A stretch of 38,147 bases of DNA, from the NCBI GenBank assembly GCA_947589215.1, contig CANQCL010000016.1, positions 1-38,147 of the forward strand, in the 5' to 3' direction. This DNA is from an uncultured Clostridia bacterium. Lineage in GTDB: Bacteria; Bacillota; Clostridia; Oscillospirales; Ruminococcaceae. The position numbers and the translations under genes were made by a program. Positions 24,959-33,161 of this stretch are shown piece after piece. Below the pieces are notes generated by a model. The model was not told where the DNA came from and did not search any database. It saw nothing but the letters and a program-made list of their open reading frames with translations. Each line of letters begins with the position of its first letter. Position 1 is the stretch's first letter.

Positions 24959-25181
24959 TTGCCGAAAGCTACAACTTAACGCTTTTTGTTTATAAACCGT
25001 TTGATGTAGTTTTCGTATTATTCTGATAATCCATATTATACTACCTGTACGACGAGAATTTATCAATATCTTATCAGGTGTGATAAAATCGATGGTTGCA
25101 AGAAAAGAATAATTGCAACCGGTTTGGTTTTGTCAAGTGTATTATAGCACAAAGTGATATACCTTGCAATAACTTTTTGAT

Positions 25182-25217
25182 TTTTTACACGCATATTTTT
25201 TGTTAATCGTGTAAAAA
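25182..25217. promoter_or_regulatory. Inverted repeat, candidate AbiEi operator
   Basis: TTTTTACACG (25182-25191) and CGTGTAAAAA (25208-25217) are perfect 10-bp arms ending 3 bases before the -35 box. AbiEi antitoxins are known to repress their operon by binding inverted repeats at the promoter. Confidence 0.6.
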
Positions 25218-25220
25218 TAG

Positions 25221-25249
25221 TTGTAATTTTTATCGATTAATGCTATACT
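25221..25249 (+). promoter_or_regulatory. AbiE/type III operon promoter
   Basis: TTGTAA (25221-25226), 17 bases, TATACT (25244-25249), with an overlapping TATAAT two bases on. Since transcription starts after about 25256, the ATG at 25240 cannot be the real start of the next gene. Confidence 0.65.
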
Positions 25250-25275
25250 ATAATCACGCAAATAATAAAAAATGC

Positions 25276-25902
25276 GTGCAGAAAGTCGGTAAACTATTGA
25301 ATAAACACGAAATAGCAATTGATGTTTTTAATAAAGTCGGAAGCATTGCGAAGACAGCAGACTTTGTTGCCGTTGGACTAAAAAACTATGATGTCGTTTC
25401 CCTTTGCAATCAAGGTTATATAGAGCGTATTCGCAATGGCTTTTACAAACTGCCTAACGCTGAAGAACCGAAAGAAGAAGCTCTAATTTCTAAACTCCTG
25501 CCGCAAGGGATTGTTTGTGTGGAGTCTGCTCTATTTTATTATTGGTACAGTGACTTTGCTCCTCGTGAATGGACAGTTGCAGTCCCCCGTTCCTTTTCAA
25601 GAGCAATCAAAGCAATGCAGGAAGTCCCTGTCAAAGCTTACTATGTTCAGAACGAGTTTTACCATTACGGTGCTACTGTAGGTAATTTTAATGGTGTTGA
25701 ATTAAAAGTTTATGACCGAGAGCGAACAATCTGTGATTGCTTTAAGTATCGTTCAAAGCTTGATAATGAAATATTCAACAAAGCAATCAACGCTTATGTA
25801 GCAGATCCAAAAAAGAATCTCGCAAATCTTTCTAAATACGCAAAGGATATGGGCGTTTATATAAAACTTATGAATGTAATGGAGGTGCTGCTCAATGGCT
25901 GA
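25276..25902 (+). CDS. abiEi: AbiEi antitoxin/regulator
   Basis: About 208 aa; the start is probably GTG 25276 or TTG 25297, because the upstream in-frame ATG (25240) lies within the promoter. The N-terminal winged helix reads IDVFNKVGSIAKTADFVAVG, then LCNQGYIERIRNGFYKL. The AbiEi C-terminal domain follows (VESALFYYWYSDFAPREWTV, VYDRERTICDCFKYRSKLDN). AbiEi neutralises the AbiEii nucleotidyltransferase toxin and represses the operon. The stop TGA overlaps the AbiEii start (ATGGCTGA), giving tight coupling, but the toxin gene is broken, leaving this as an orphan regulator that may still control the RM genes 0.9 kb downstream. Confidence 0.8.
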   Translation: MQKVGKLLNKHEIAIDVFNKVGSIAKTADFVAVGLKNYDVVSLCNQGYIERIRNGFYKLPNAEEPKEEALISKLLPQGIVCVESALFYYWYSDFAPREWTVAVPRSFSRAIKAMQEVPVKAYYVQNEFYHYGATVGNFNGVELKVYDRERTICDCFKYRSKLDNEIFNKAINAYVADPKKNLANLSKYAKDMGVYIKLMNVMEVLLNG

Positions 25903-26792
25903 TCTTGCTACATCCGTGCTTGCACGACTGAAAAATAAGGCTGCCGAAAGCGGAAGAAGCTATCAGCTTTGTTTGCAAGCTCTTTTGTCAGTAAGAATTT
26001 TTGCGCCGTTTGGAAAAATCAAAATATGCAGAAAATCTTGTCCTTAAAGGTGGTTTGTTTATATACTCGGTTACTGATTTTGACAGCAGAGTAACGGTAG
26101 ATGTTGATTTTCTTCTTCGGAGAGTACCGAATACTCCCGAACAGCTAAAACCTGTACTGGAAGAAATCATATCCACGCCCACCGGCAATGATTTCATTAC
26201 CTTTGAAATTAAAGATATTGCGCCCATTGCGGTTGCCAAAAAATACGCCGGTATCGGAGCTTCTATCGTAGCTCGTATTAAAAACACACGAACGCCTTTT
26301 AGTATAGATTTCGGCGTGGGCGATGTTATCGTGCCGAAACAGGAAAAGCGAAAAATCCCGACACAACTTGACGATTTCACTGCGCCGGTGGTAAATACAT
26401 ATTCTCTGGAAACGACGATTGCTGAAAAAATAGACGCAATCCTTAGTCTGATGGAATTTTCCAGTCGAATGAAGGATTATTATGATATCTACTATCTTGC
26501 CAATAAATTTGATTTTGACGGCAAGGTGCTCACCGAGGCGCTAAAGAAAACTTTTGAAAATCGTGGACACACCTTTACAATTGAACAGTTTGAACAGGTT
26601 ATGAGTTTTGCAGACGATTCTGCTATGCAGAAAAAGTGGAAAGCATTCTGTCGGAAGATTGATACTCAAACTGATGATTTCAGCACGGTACTAAAAACGA
26701 TTAAGGTGTTTTTGACAAAGCCGTTTATAGCGGTGGTAGAAAATAAAAAATTCATTGAAAAATGGTCTGCCGCTAATGGCGAGTGGATGTAA
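25894..26792 (+). pseudogene. abiEii: AbiEii nucleotidyltransferase toxin, broken
   Basis: Starts ATG 25894 (MADLATSVLARLKNKAAESG, RSYQLCLQ). After CLQ an extra base shifts the frame, and in the correct frame a TAA (25992-25994) stands where homologues have Glu (CQEEFLRRLEKSKY). The rest is intact: NLVLKGGLFIYSVTDFDSRV then DVDFLL, the GG/DxD nucleotidyltransferase core, and a normal C-terminus ending 12 nt before the methyltransferase. A weak TTG at 26001 could give an N-terminally shortened product. AbiEii causes abortive infection by modifying tRNA or nucleotides; here it is most likely dead. Confidence 0.7.
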
Positions 26793-26804
26793 TAGGAGGT
26801 TGTT

Positions 26805-29297
26805 ATGAGTATAAACAACAGTTTTGGCGATTTTTTGAATACGCCTGCATTTGAAACACTCAAAAAAATGCAGGAACAGTTTAATAATAGCGCATTTGCT
26901 GTTACTATGAAGGAATTACAAAAAACAATTGACGCAGTGAAGGTTCCTACCATTGGTATAACAACAGCCATTCAGGCGTATCAAGATTCAATTGCACCCC
27001 TTACAACAACTGTTCAGAACATAAATAATCTGTACGCTCCCATTTTGGAACAAACAAGGATATTCGAAGATATATATAACAAGTCTATGATGACAGCACT
27101 TCAAAGTAGCATCCCTGCTATGAAAGTAATGGCAGGAATTGACTTGTCAGCAATTCAAAGTATTGTCGACGCTTTTCCAAAATACGAATTCTTATCTGAA
27201 AGTATCTTAAAAAGTATTGATTTTAGTTGTGTTGCCGAGATGTATGACGAGGGAACGATTACTGACGAAGACATCGCTGAAGAATTTGCTGAAATTATAG
27301 CGAAAAAAGAATTCTCTATAGTTGAGTCTTGGGACAGCGTTAAAAAATCTAAGTGGTTTTTAGCAATTCGTTGGCTGCTCATTATATTGATGTTTCTTGG
27401 TAGTCCGGTCGTTGATAAAGTAAAAGATAACACTTTAGACGCTTTAGGCGTAAATGATTTTTGGAAGGAATCCGGTATATACGAATGGTTGGATGAAGTG
27501 TTTGACATTAAAGAAGACGGGGGTGTCGTAAGCGAAACAGTAGCAAAATCAACTATTGACGAGAGTAAAACAGGGAACATATCAAAACAAAAGCGTGAGG
27601 ACTTATTGAATAAAATCAAAGAAATCCGTGCCTTTATTTCTGCCGCACCACAAGATGAAAATACAGGTAGTCTGCTTTCCTATCTTTCCGATTTAGAGAA
27701 AGATGTAAACGGTAAAAAATACGGACTTGTATTCGATGAACATCGTGAGGAAATTGACGAGGTGCTGGATATCCATACCCCGGTACTGACCGAAGAGAAA
27801 GACCTGTTCATCGACAACGGCGGACAAATGAATTTTCTTATCGAGGGTGATAATCTTGCTTCTCTTAAATTACTCGAAAAAACTCACAAGGGTAAAATTG
27901 ACCTTATCTACATAGATCCGCCGTATAATACTGGAAATCAAGATTTTATTTACGATGATAAATTTATCGTAAGCGAAGATGGATTTAAACACAGCAAATA
28001 CATTTCATTTCTCAAAAAACGACTTGAAATAATGTGTAAACTACTATCTCCACAAGGATTTATCTGTATTTCTATTGACGATAATGAGCAACCAGATATT
28101 AGATTCCTTTGTGATGAAGTATTTGGAGCAGAGAATTTTATTAGTTGTATGTCCCGTCGTACAAAATCTTCGGGAAAAACAACTAATCATATTTCTGCGA
28201 ACCACGATTATGTCATAATTTATGCAAAAAATATTGCTTCTGTCGGTATTGTTGGTATTCCTCATATTGACGAAGGATTTAAATTTGAAGATGAATATGT
28301 AGAAACACGTGGAAAATATAAATTAAACCAAACTCTTGACTATGATAGTTTATCTTATAGTGCAGGGTTAGACTATCCTATTAAACTTAACGGAAAAATT
28401 TTCTATCCGGGTTCTGATTATAATAAATACTTAAAAAGAAAGAATGGCGAGCATCAGCGAGCTGATTGGGCTTGGCGTTGGAGTAAGGAATTATTTGAAT
28501 TTGGATATAATAACGGCTTTATTGTTGTTAAAGAAAAAGCTGATGGAACAGCTCGTATTTACACTAAAACCTATTTAAATGCCACTATAAAACGTAATAC
28601 TAGTGGCAAATATGAGGTTATCATTAGCGAAAGGAAAAAGCCTCTGTCTACTTTAGATTTTTTGGATGCTGAATATTCCAATGATAATGCAAAGAAAGAC
28701 TTGAAGCAAATATTTACAAATTTTGCATTTGATTATCCAAAACCACTGTCACTTTTAAAAAAATTAATGCAAATATGTTACTCCGATAGTGCTATTGTAC
28801 TGGATTGTTTTGCGGGTAGCGGAACTACAGGACACGCTGTTATGAAACTAAATGCCGAAGATGGCGGCAATCGTAAATTTATCCTTTGTACCAATAATGA
28901 AAATAATATTTGCCGTGATGTTACATATGAGCGTATCAAGCGTGTGATTGACAAAGATGGCTACACCGCAAGTCTTAAATATTATAAGGTTGACTATATT
29001 CCTATTTCTGATCGTATGTACTACGAATATGCGGACGAGTTGTTAAAACATATCCGTGAGCTTGTTGAGCTTGAAAACGGCGTAAATTTTACGGGTAATG
29101 CAGAAATTGCTATCGTGCTGACCGAAAAAGAACTTGGTGATTTTGTTGCAAATACGGATGATTTTGCAAAGTGCCAAAAACTCTATATGGGACACGATCT
29201 TTTGCCGACAGAAGAACAGGAAAAGATTTTAAAATCGCACGGGATCGAAATTAGTATTATTCCAGATTATTATTATCGTGATTTGCAGGAGGGATAA
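26805..29297 (+). CDS. Type III RM methyltransferase with membrane-type N-terminal extension
   Basis: 830 aa, AGGAGG 6 nt upstream. Residues about 330-830 form a type III Mod (beta-class adenine methyltransferase): FLIEGDNLASLKLLEKTHKG, catalytic DPPYNTG (from residue 371), EHQRADWAWRWSKE in the recognition region, and CFAGSGTTGHAV (about 667). The first about 250 residues are not part of normal Mod proteins: an amphipathic helical region (NTPAFETLKKMQEQFNNSAF and similar), one hydrophobic helix (WFLAIRWLLIILMFLGSPVV, about 183-202), then LGVNDFWKESGIYEWLDEVF. Such heads occur as separate small membrane proteins. This suggests a membrane-tethered Mod, or a fusion of two genes. It leads the operon mod, TM/coiled-coil, res, DUF6338, GYQP. 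Confidence 0.85.
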   Translation: MSINNSFGDFLNTPAFETLKKMQEQFNNSAFAVTMKELQKTIDAVKVPTIGITTAIQAYQDSIAPLTTTVQNINNLYAPILEQTRIFEDIYNKSMMTALQSSIPAMKVMAGIDLSAIQSIVDAFPKYEFLSESILKSIDFSCVAEMYDEGTITDEDIAEEFAEIIAKKEFSIVESWDSVKKSKWFLAIRWLLIILMFLGSPVVDKVKDNTLDALGVNDFWKESGIYEWLDEVFDIKEDGGVVSETVAKSTIDESKTGNISKQKREDLLNKIKEIRAFISAAPQDENTGSLLSYLSDLEKDVNGKKYGLVFDEHREEIDEVLDIHTPVLTEEKDLFIDNGGQMNFLIEGDNLASLKLLEKTHKGKIDLIYIDPPYNTGNQDFIYDDKFIVSEDGFKHSKYISFLKKRLEIMCKLLSPQGFICISIDDNEQPDIRFLCDEVFGAENFISCMSRRTKSSGKTTNHISANHDYVIIYAKNIASVGIVGIPHIDEGFKFEDEYVETRGKYKLNQTLDYDSLSYSAGLDYPIKLNGKIFYPGSDYNKYLKRKNGEHQRADWAWRWSKELFEFGYNNGFIVVKEKADGTARIYTKTYLNATIKRNTSGKYEVIISERKKPLSTLDFLDAEYSNDNAKKDLKQIFTNFAFDYPKPLSLLKKLMQICYSDSAIVLDCFAGSGTTGHAVMKLNAEDGGNRKFILCTNNENNICRDVTYERIKRVIDKDGYTASLKYYKVDYIPISDRMYYEYADELLKHIRELVELENGVNFTGNAEIAIVLTEKELGDFVANTDDFAKCQKLYMGHDLLPTEEQEKILKSHGIEISIIPDYYYRDLQEG

Positions 29298-29299
29298 GA

Positions 29300-29737
29300 A
29301 TGAATGATTTTTTACAGACACTACTTATTGCGTGTATTCCTGCCGTTGTTACGGGAATAGTAACCTATTTGGTTGCACATAAAAACGCTTCTTCTCAAAT
29401 TAAAATAGTTCAAGAACAAAATGAACACGATATCAAAAAGTTAATGGAACAACACAAAATTGATATTGACTCATTAAAAGAGAAATATCGCCTTGAAACG
29501 GAAGAAAAAGATAGAGAACATGTTCGTAAATTGGAGTTAATGCAAAAGGAATATGAATTAAAACTCAAGAAACAAGAAAGCGAAGCTGAAAACACCGCTA
29601 AATACGGAGCAGTAAAAGACATCTTCAGCGGACTTATGGGTGGTATGGTTTCTTCTGCTATAAATACTCCTGAAGTCCAACAGCAAATGTCAAAAGCATT
29701 TACAGATGCTTTCAAGACAAAGGGTGGTGAAAAATAA
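29300..29737 (+). CDS. Membrane-anchored coiled-coil protein between mod and res
   Basis: 145 aa. Residues 5-25 are one hydrophobic helix (LLIACIPAVVTGIVTYLVA). Residues about 32-100 form a highly charged continuous coiled coil (EQNEHDIKKLMEQHKIDIDS, KYRLETEEKDREHVRKLELM). A small glycine-rich tail (GAVKDIFSGLMGGMVSSAIN) follows. It starts 2 nt after mod and ends 2 nt before res, so it is translationally coupled inside the restriction-modification operon. Type III systems normally have only mod and res. It could hold the Mod-Res complex at the membrane with the hydrophobic N-terminus of Mod. No named family is recognised. Confidence 0.8.
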   Translation: MNDFLQTLLIACIPAVVTGIVTYLVAHKNASSQIKIVQEQNEHDIKKLMEQHKIDIDSLKEKYRLETEEKDREHVRKLELMQKEYELKLKKQESEAENTAKYGAVKDIFSGLMGGMVSSAINTPEVQQQMSKAFTDAFKTKGGEK

Positions 29738-29739
29738 GT

Positions 29740-31926
29740 ATGCAATTAAAAGAATTTCAGTTAGAAGCCGTAAAAAAACTATTTGAAGCAATGGAAAGTC
29801 CTGTTCGTGATATTATCCTCAAAAGCCCAACAGGAAGCGGTAAAACCATTATTCTAACTTATTTTATGCACCAATACATGCAATCCTTCCCGAAAACTGT
29901 TTTTGTATGGCTTACACCGGGCAAAGGCAGCCTTGAAGAACAAAGCAAGGCGAAGATGGACAAGTATATCCACGCTTCACAAACGAAATTGCTTTCTGAT
30001 GTAATGACAGCAGGGTTTGAAGAGAACGACAGTTGCTTTATTAACTGGGAAAAGCTGACGAAAAAAGGCAACAATGCATTAAAAGACAGTGAGCGTACAA
30101 ATTTTTTGGAGCATATTCAGCACGCCCTAAACGATGGCTTGCATTTTGTAATTATTGTGGACGAGAGCCATCAGAACAATACAATAAAGGCAGATGAAAT
30201 TATACAGTATTTTCATACGGACAAAATCATCCGTTGTTCTGCAACTCCAAAAGGCATAGCAAAAGCGGAAATTATTGAAATTTCCGAAGAAAAAGTGATT
30301 GCAGCAGGACTTATTAAGAAAATGCTTGTTATCAATCAAGATTTTCCGCAGACGATTAAAACGGAAAATCAGACGGAATTTCTGATGGAAAAAGCACTTG
30401 CCAAACAGCGTGAGCTCCGTTCTGAATTTTTGAAAAGGAATGTGGATATCAATCCCTTGATTGTAATGCAGCTGCCAAATAAGTCAGAAACCTTGCAGGA
30501 CAGCGTTGAACGCTATCTTGAAACACAGGGACTTACCTATGAAAACGGTCAGCTTGCAATATGGCTTTCCGACAGACATGAGAATTTAGAAGATATTAAC
30601 GCTCCTAATGCAAAATCGGTGGCTGTCATTATAAAACAAGCGGTTGCTACGGGTTGGGATTGCCCGAGGGCTCATATTCTTGTTAAACTCCGTGACAATA
30701 TGGACGAAACCTTTGAGATACAGACGATAGGTCGTATTCGCCGTATGCCCGAGGCGAAACATTATGAAAATGATATTCTCGACAGTTGCTATCTTTACAC
30801 TTTGGATAAAAAGTTTACCGCAGGCGTAAAAATGGCGCTTGATAAAGCTGCACTAAATGCCTGCACACTTTTTCTTAAAAATGAGTATAAGAATATAACG
30901 CTTACAGGTGAGCAGAGAACAATGATAACATCTACCCGTAATCCTCAAAAAGCATTACAAGCGATTGCTTCATATGCAGAGAAGGAATACGGAGTAGGCA
31001 CAAACAAGGCAGAAAATCGCACTCGTTTACAGACTGCCGGCTATGAATTAAGCGAAAATATTGTAAAACATACCCTTTCTGGCGAAACTGCAACACTTGA
31101 CTTTGATTCAGCAGATATGAACAAGATCGAGGTTACGGAAAAGCTGAATACTCACACGCACGGTCGAGATTACCATCAAAAAATCGGTAAAATCGGTTTG
31201 GAAATTGGTATGGAATATTCCTATATGAATACCATTATCCGAAAACTGTTCGATAAGAATTTTAATCACAGCCGTAAAATTCTTGCATTAGAACCGAGAG
31301 CCGTTTACGCTTTTGTAATTAACAATGTTGACAAGCTTCGCCACTTGGTGCGCGAGGCTATGGCTTATGAAATAGCACAGCTAAAAATTGATGTACCATC
31401 AAAATCCTATTATGAGTTTCATATTCCTCAGTCATGTCTCTTTACCTACAATGGTGACGCAAAAACACAGCATATTATGGAGAAAAATGTTTATCAAAAT
31501 TATCTGTCTTCTGCTGCTCCACGCTCTACGCCGGAAGTTAAGTTTGAAAAATTCTGTGAACACTCCGATAGCGTGGAATGGTGGTACAAGAACGGCGATA
31601 AGGGCAACGAATACCTTTCAATCGTATATCAAGACAATTCGGGCAAACAAAAGCTCTTCTATCCTGACTATATTATCGGTATAAACGACGAGGTTTGGAT
31701 TATTGAAACGAAGGGTGGATTTAACCGCAGCGGAAACAGCCAAGACATAGATATTTATACTCCGAAAAAATTCAAGGTGCTGAAGGATTATCTGACTGAA
31801 CACGGACTAAAAGGCGGCATTGTGCGTAATGATGCAACAACAGATGAATTGTGCATTTGTATGGATCACTATTCCGACGACATTGGCAATGATGATTGGC
31901 AAGTGCTTGAAAATGTATTGCCATAA
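29740..31926 (+). CDS. Type III restriction endonuclease subunit (Res)
   Basis: 728 aa superfamily 2 helicase-nuclease. Motif I is SPTGSGKT (about 29-36), motif II DESH (from 140), motif III SATPKG and motif VI QTIGRIRRMPE. The C-terminal PD-(D/E)xK nuclease reads FYPDYIIG (about 641) and EVWIIETKGGF (about 655). Res translocates on or switches along DNA and, with Mod, cuts when two unmodified sites are head-to-head. At 728 aa it is shorter than classical EcoP15I Res (about 970 aa). It begins 2 nt after the coiled-coil gene and appears intact. Confidence 0.9.
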   Translation: MQLKEFQLEAVKKLFEAMESPVRDIILKSPTGSGKTIILTYFMHQYMQSFPKTVFVWLTPGKGSLEEQSKAKMDKYIHASQTKLLSDVMTAGFEENDSCFINWEKLTKKGNNALKDSERTNFLEHIQHALNDGLHFVIIVDESHQNNTIKADEIIQYFHTDKIIRCSATPKGIAKAEIIEISEEKVIAAGLIKKMLVINQDFPQTIKTENQTEFLMEKALAKQRELRSEFLKRNVDINPLIVMQLPNKSETLQDSVERYLETQGLTYENGQLAIWLSDRHENLEDINAPNAKSVAVIIKQAVATGWDCPRAHILVKLRDNMDETFEIQTIGRIRRMPEAKHYENDILDSCYLYTLDKKFTAGVKMALDKAALNACTLFLKNEYKNITLTGEQRTMITSTRNPQKALQAIASYAEKEYGVGTNKAENRTRLQTAGYELSENIVKHTLSGETATLDFDSADMNKIEVTEKLNTHTHGRDYHQKIGKIGLEIGMEYSYMNTIIRKLFDKNFNHSRKILALEPRAVYAFVINNVDKLRHLVREAMAYEIAQLKIDVPSKSYYEFHIPQSCLFTYNGDAKTQHIMEKNVYQNYLSSAAPRSTPEVKFEKFCEHSDSVEWWYKNGDKGNEYLSIVYQDNSGKQKLFYPDYIIGINDEVWIIETKGGFNRSGNSQDIDIYTPKKFKVLKDYLTEHGLKGGIVRNDATTDELCICMDHYSDDIGNDDWQVLENVLP

Positions 31927-31941
31927 TGGAGGTGTTAGAAT

Positions 31942-32538
31942 ATGACTATTGATTCATTTGAAGTAGTATTCTACACCTGCATATTCCTCCTTCCTGGTTT
32001 TATTATCAAAAGTGTTATGGATACATTAGTGCCACCCACTAAACATAACGATACAAAGTATTTTTTCTCTTGTTTGCTGTACAGCATTGTTGATTGTGCA
32101 GTTTGGAGTTGGGTATATCTATTGCTCAATAAAATTTCTGAAGAACATCCCATAATTTATTGGATTTTGCTGCTTATAATTACTGTAGTAGGAGCAACTC
32201 TACTTGCTGTTTTTATCGGGATTATAAAGCAAAAGGGATTCATTGAGTTGTTGTTTTCAAAAATGAGGATCAACAAGATTCATCCCGTTCCAACTGCATG
32301 GGATTATTATTTTTCAAAGCAAGAAGAATCGTGGATTATTGTAACTTTGAAGAATGGTAAAACCATATACGGCAAATTCTAAGATCAATCTTTTGCAGCT
32401 TCTGACCCAGAAGAACGAGATCTTTATATTGAAAAAACTTACAACATTAAAGAGGATATGACTTGGCAAGAAGATGAGAAAAGTAAAGGCATACTTGTCT
32501 CAAAAAATGAAATTGAAACTATAGAATTTCTAACATAA
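31942..32538 (+). pseudogene. DUF6338 membrane protein, cut by in-frame TAA
   Basis: 146 aa are open to TAA at 32380-32382. The same frame then continues DQSFAASDPEERDLYIEKTY to ILVSKNEIETIEFLT-stop (32536-32538), restoring the usual about 198-aa DUF6338 length. Membrane helices: VVFYTCIFLLPGFIIKSVM (about 8-27), YFFSCLLYSIVDCAVWSWVY (about 38-58), YWILLLIITVVGATLLAVFI (about 72-92). The cytosolic part PTAWDYYFSKQEESWIIVTL is the family signature. DUF6338 proteins accompany defence loci; their function is unknown. The stop probably replaces a Tyr codon in KFYDQSF. Overlapping spacing with res (15 nt) marks it as operon member four. Confidence 0.7.
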
Positions 32539-32551
32539 AGGAAGTGAAAAA

Positions 32552-32728
32552 ATGAGCGACACAAAGAAGCCTAATCCTAACACAAATTTTGGATATCAGC
32601 CTAACAGTGAGCAGCGTGGATATCAACCCAAGAAAGGAATAAATGAAGGTTACCAGCCTACAAAATCTATATCTACTCAACCACCTAATAAAGGCTCAAA
32701 TGTTCAACCAGCAAAAAATAACAGGTAA
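32552..32728 (+). CDS. GYQP-repeat small protein, 58 aa
   Basis: AAGGAAG lies 6 nt before ATG at 32552, 13 nt after the DUF6338 frame. It reads MSDTKKPNPNTNFGYQPNSE, QRGYQPKKGINEGYQPTKSI, then a Pro/Asn/Lys-rich end. Three GYQP motifs are spaced 9-10 residues apart in an otherwise disordered, polar chain, with no hydrophobic core. Such chains often serve as linear binding motifs for a partner. By position it is the fifth gene of the type III operon; from memory similar small proteins follow DUF6338 genes, but I cannot confirm this here. Confidence 0.65.
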   Translation: MSDTKKPNPNTNFGYQPNSEQRGYQPKKGINEGYQPTKSISTQPPNKGSNVQPAKNNR

Positions 32729-32733
32729 AAAAG

Positions 32734-32776
32734 GGGGGCATTATAGCGATAGTACTATGCTGCCCCCGAAATATTT
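32734..32776. terminator. GC-rich hairpin between GYQP gene and tnpV
   Basis: GGGGGCA (about 32735-32741) and TGCCCCC (about 32760-32766) form a 7-bp stem with a long loop. It lies between converging genes and probably terminates both weakly, as no T run follows. Confidence 0.45.
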
Positions 32777-33152
32777 ATAGCATATAAATCAAATTACGAT
32801 TTACCAGCTCCATCGCACTGTTACGAACATTGTTCATATTCTGCACCCACAGCATTTGATTTTCAGCTTTGAGCTTTTCTGTTACATTTTCTTTTTCTGC
32901 CAGTTGTTTTACTAGCCGGAAAAACATTTCTTCTGCCTGCTTATCAATATCGGCAAGGTAACTGTTTAGCTTTCCGCTTGACAGCAAGTTCATATAGAGT
33001 ACCTTATGATATTGTTTAAGATACCTTGCGTGTCGCTGTCCCCATACGCCTACTGGCTTCTGTTCTTCTTCGAGCAGTGAGAGGCAAGGGAGATAATAAT
33101 CTCCCTGCCGTACATAAGTCCCGCCCATTTCTTCAAAAATTGTCTTTGCCAT
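32775..33152 (-). CDS. tnpV: TnpV transposon-encoded protein
   Basis: 125 aa, full length for TnpV, a small protein of Tn4451-type and related mobilizable elements. It reads MAKTIFEEMGGTYVRQGDYY, then EEQKPVGVWGQRHARYLKQY, YMNLLSSGKLNSYLADIDKQ and ENVTEKLKAENQMLWVQNM. The middle is helical and probably DNA- or protein-binding; its role in element movement is unclear. It lies just downstream of the relaxase gene. It serves as the intact reference for the broken copy at 9463-9730. Confidence 0.85.
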   Translation of the reverse strand: MAKTIFEEMGGTYVRQGDYYLPCLSLLEEEQKPVGVWGQRHARYLKQYHKVLYMNLLSSGKLNSYLADIDKQAEEMFFRLVKQLAEKENVTEKLKAENQMLWVQNMNNVRNSAMELVNRNLIYML

Positions 33153-33161
33153 TTTGTGTTC

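Larger units (their letters stand above)
24827..25220. other. Gene-free stretch with terminator, att core d, AbiE operator
   Basis: It contains the 18-bp terminator (24860-24897), att-like core d (24946-24958), a flank resembling those of cores c and e (AACGCTTTTTGTTTAT), and the inverted repeat upstream of AbiEi (25182-25217). No gene is seen. Confidence 0.6.
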
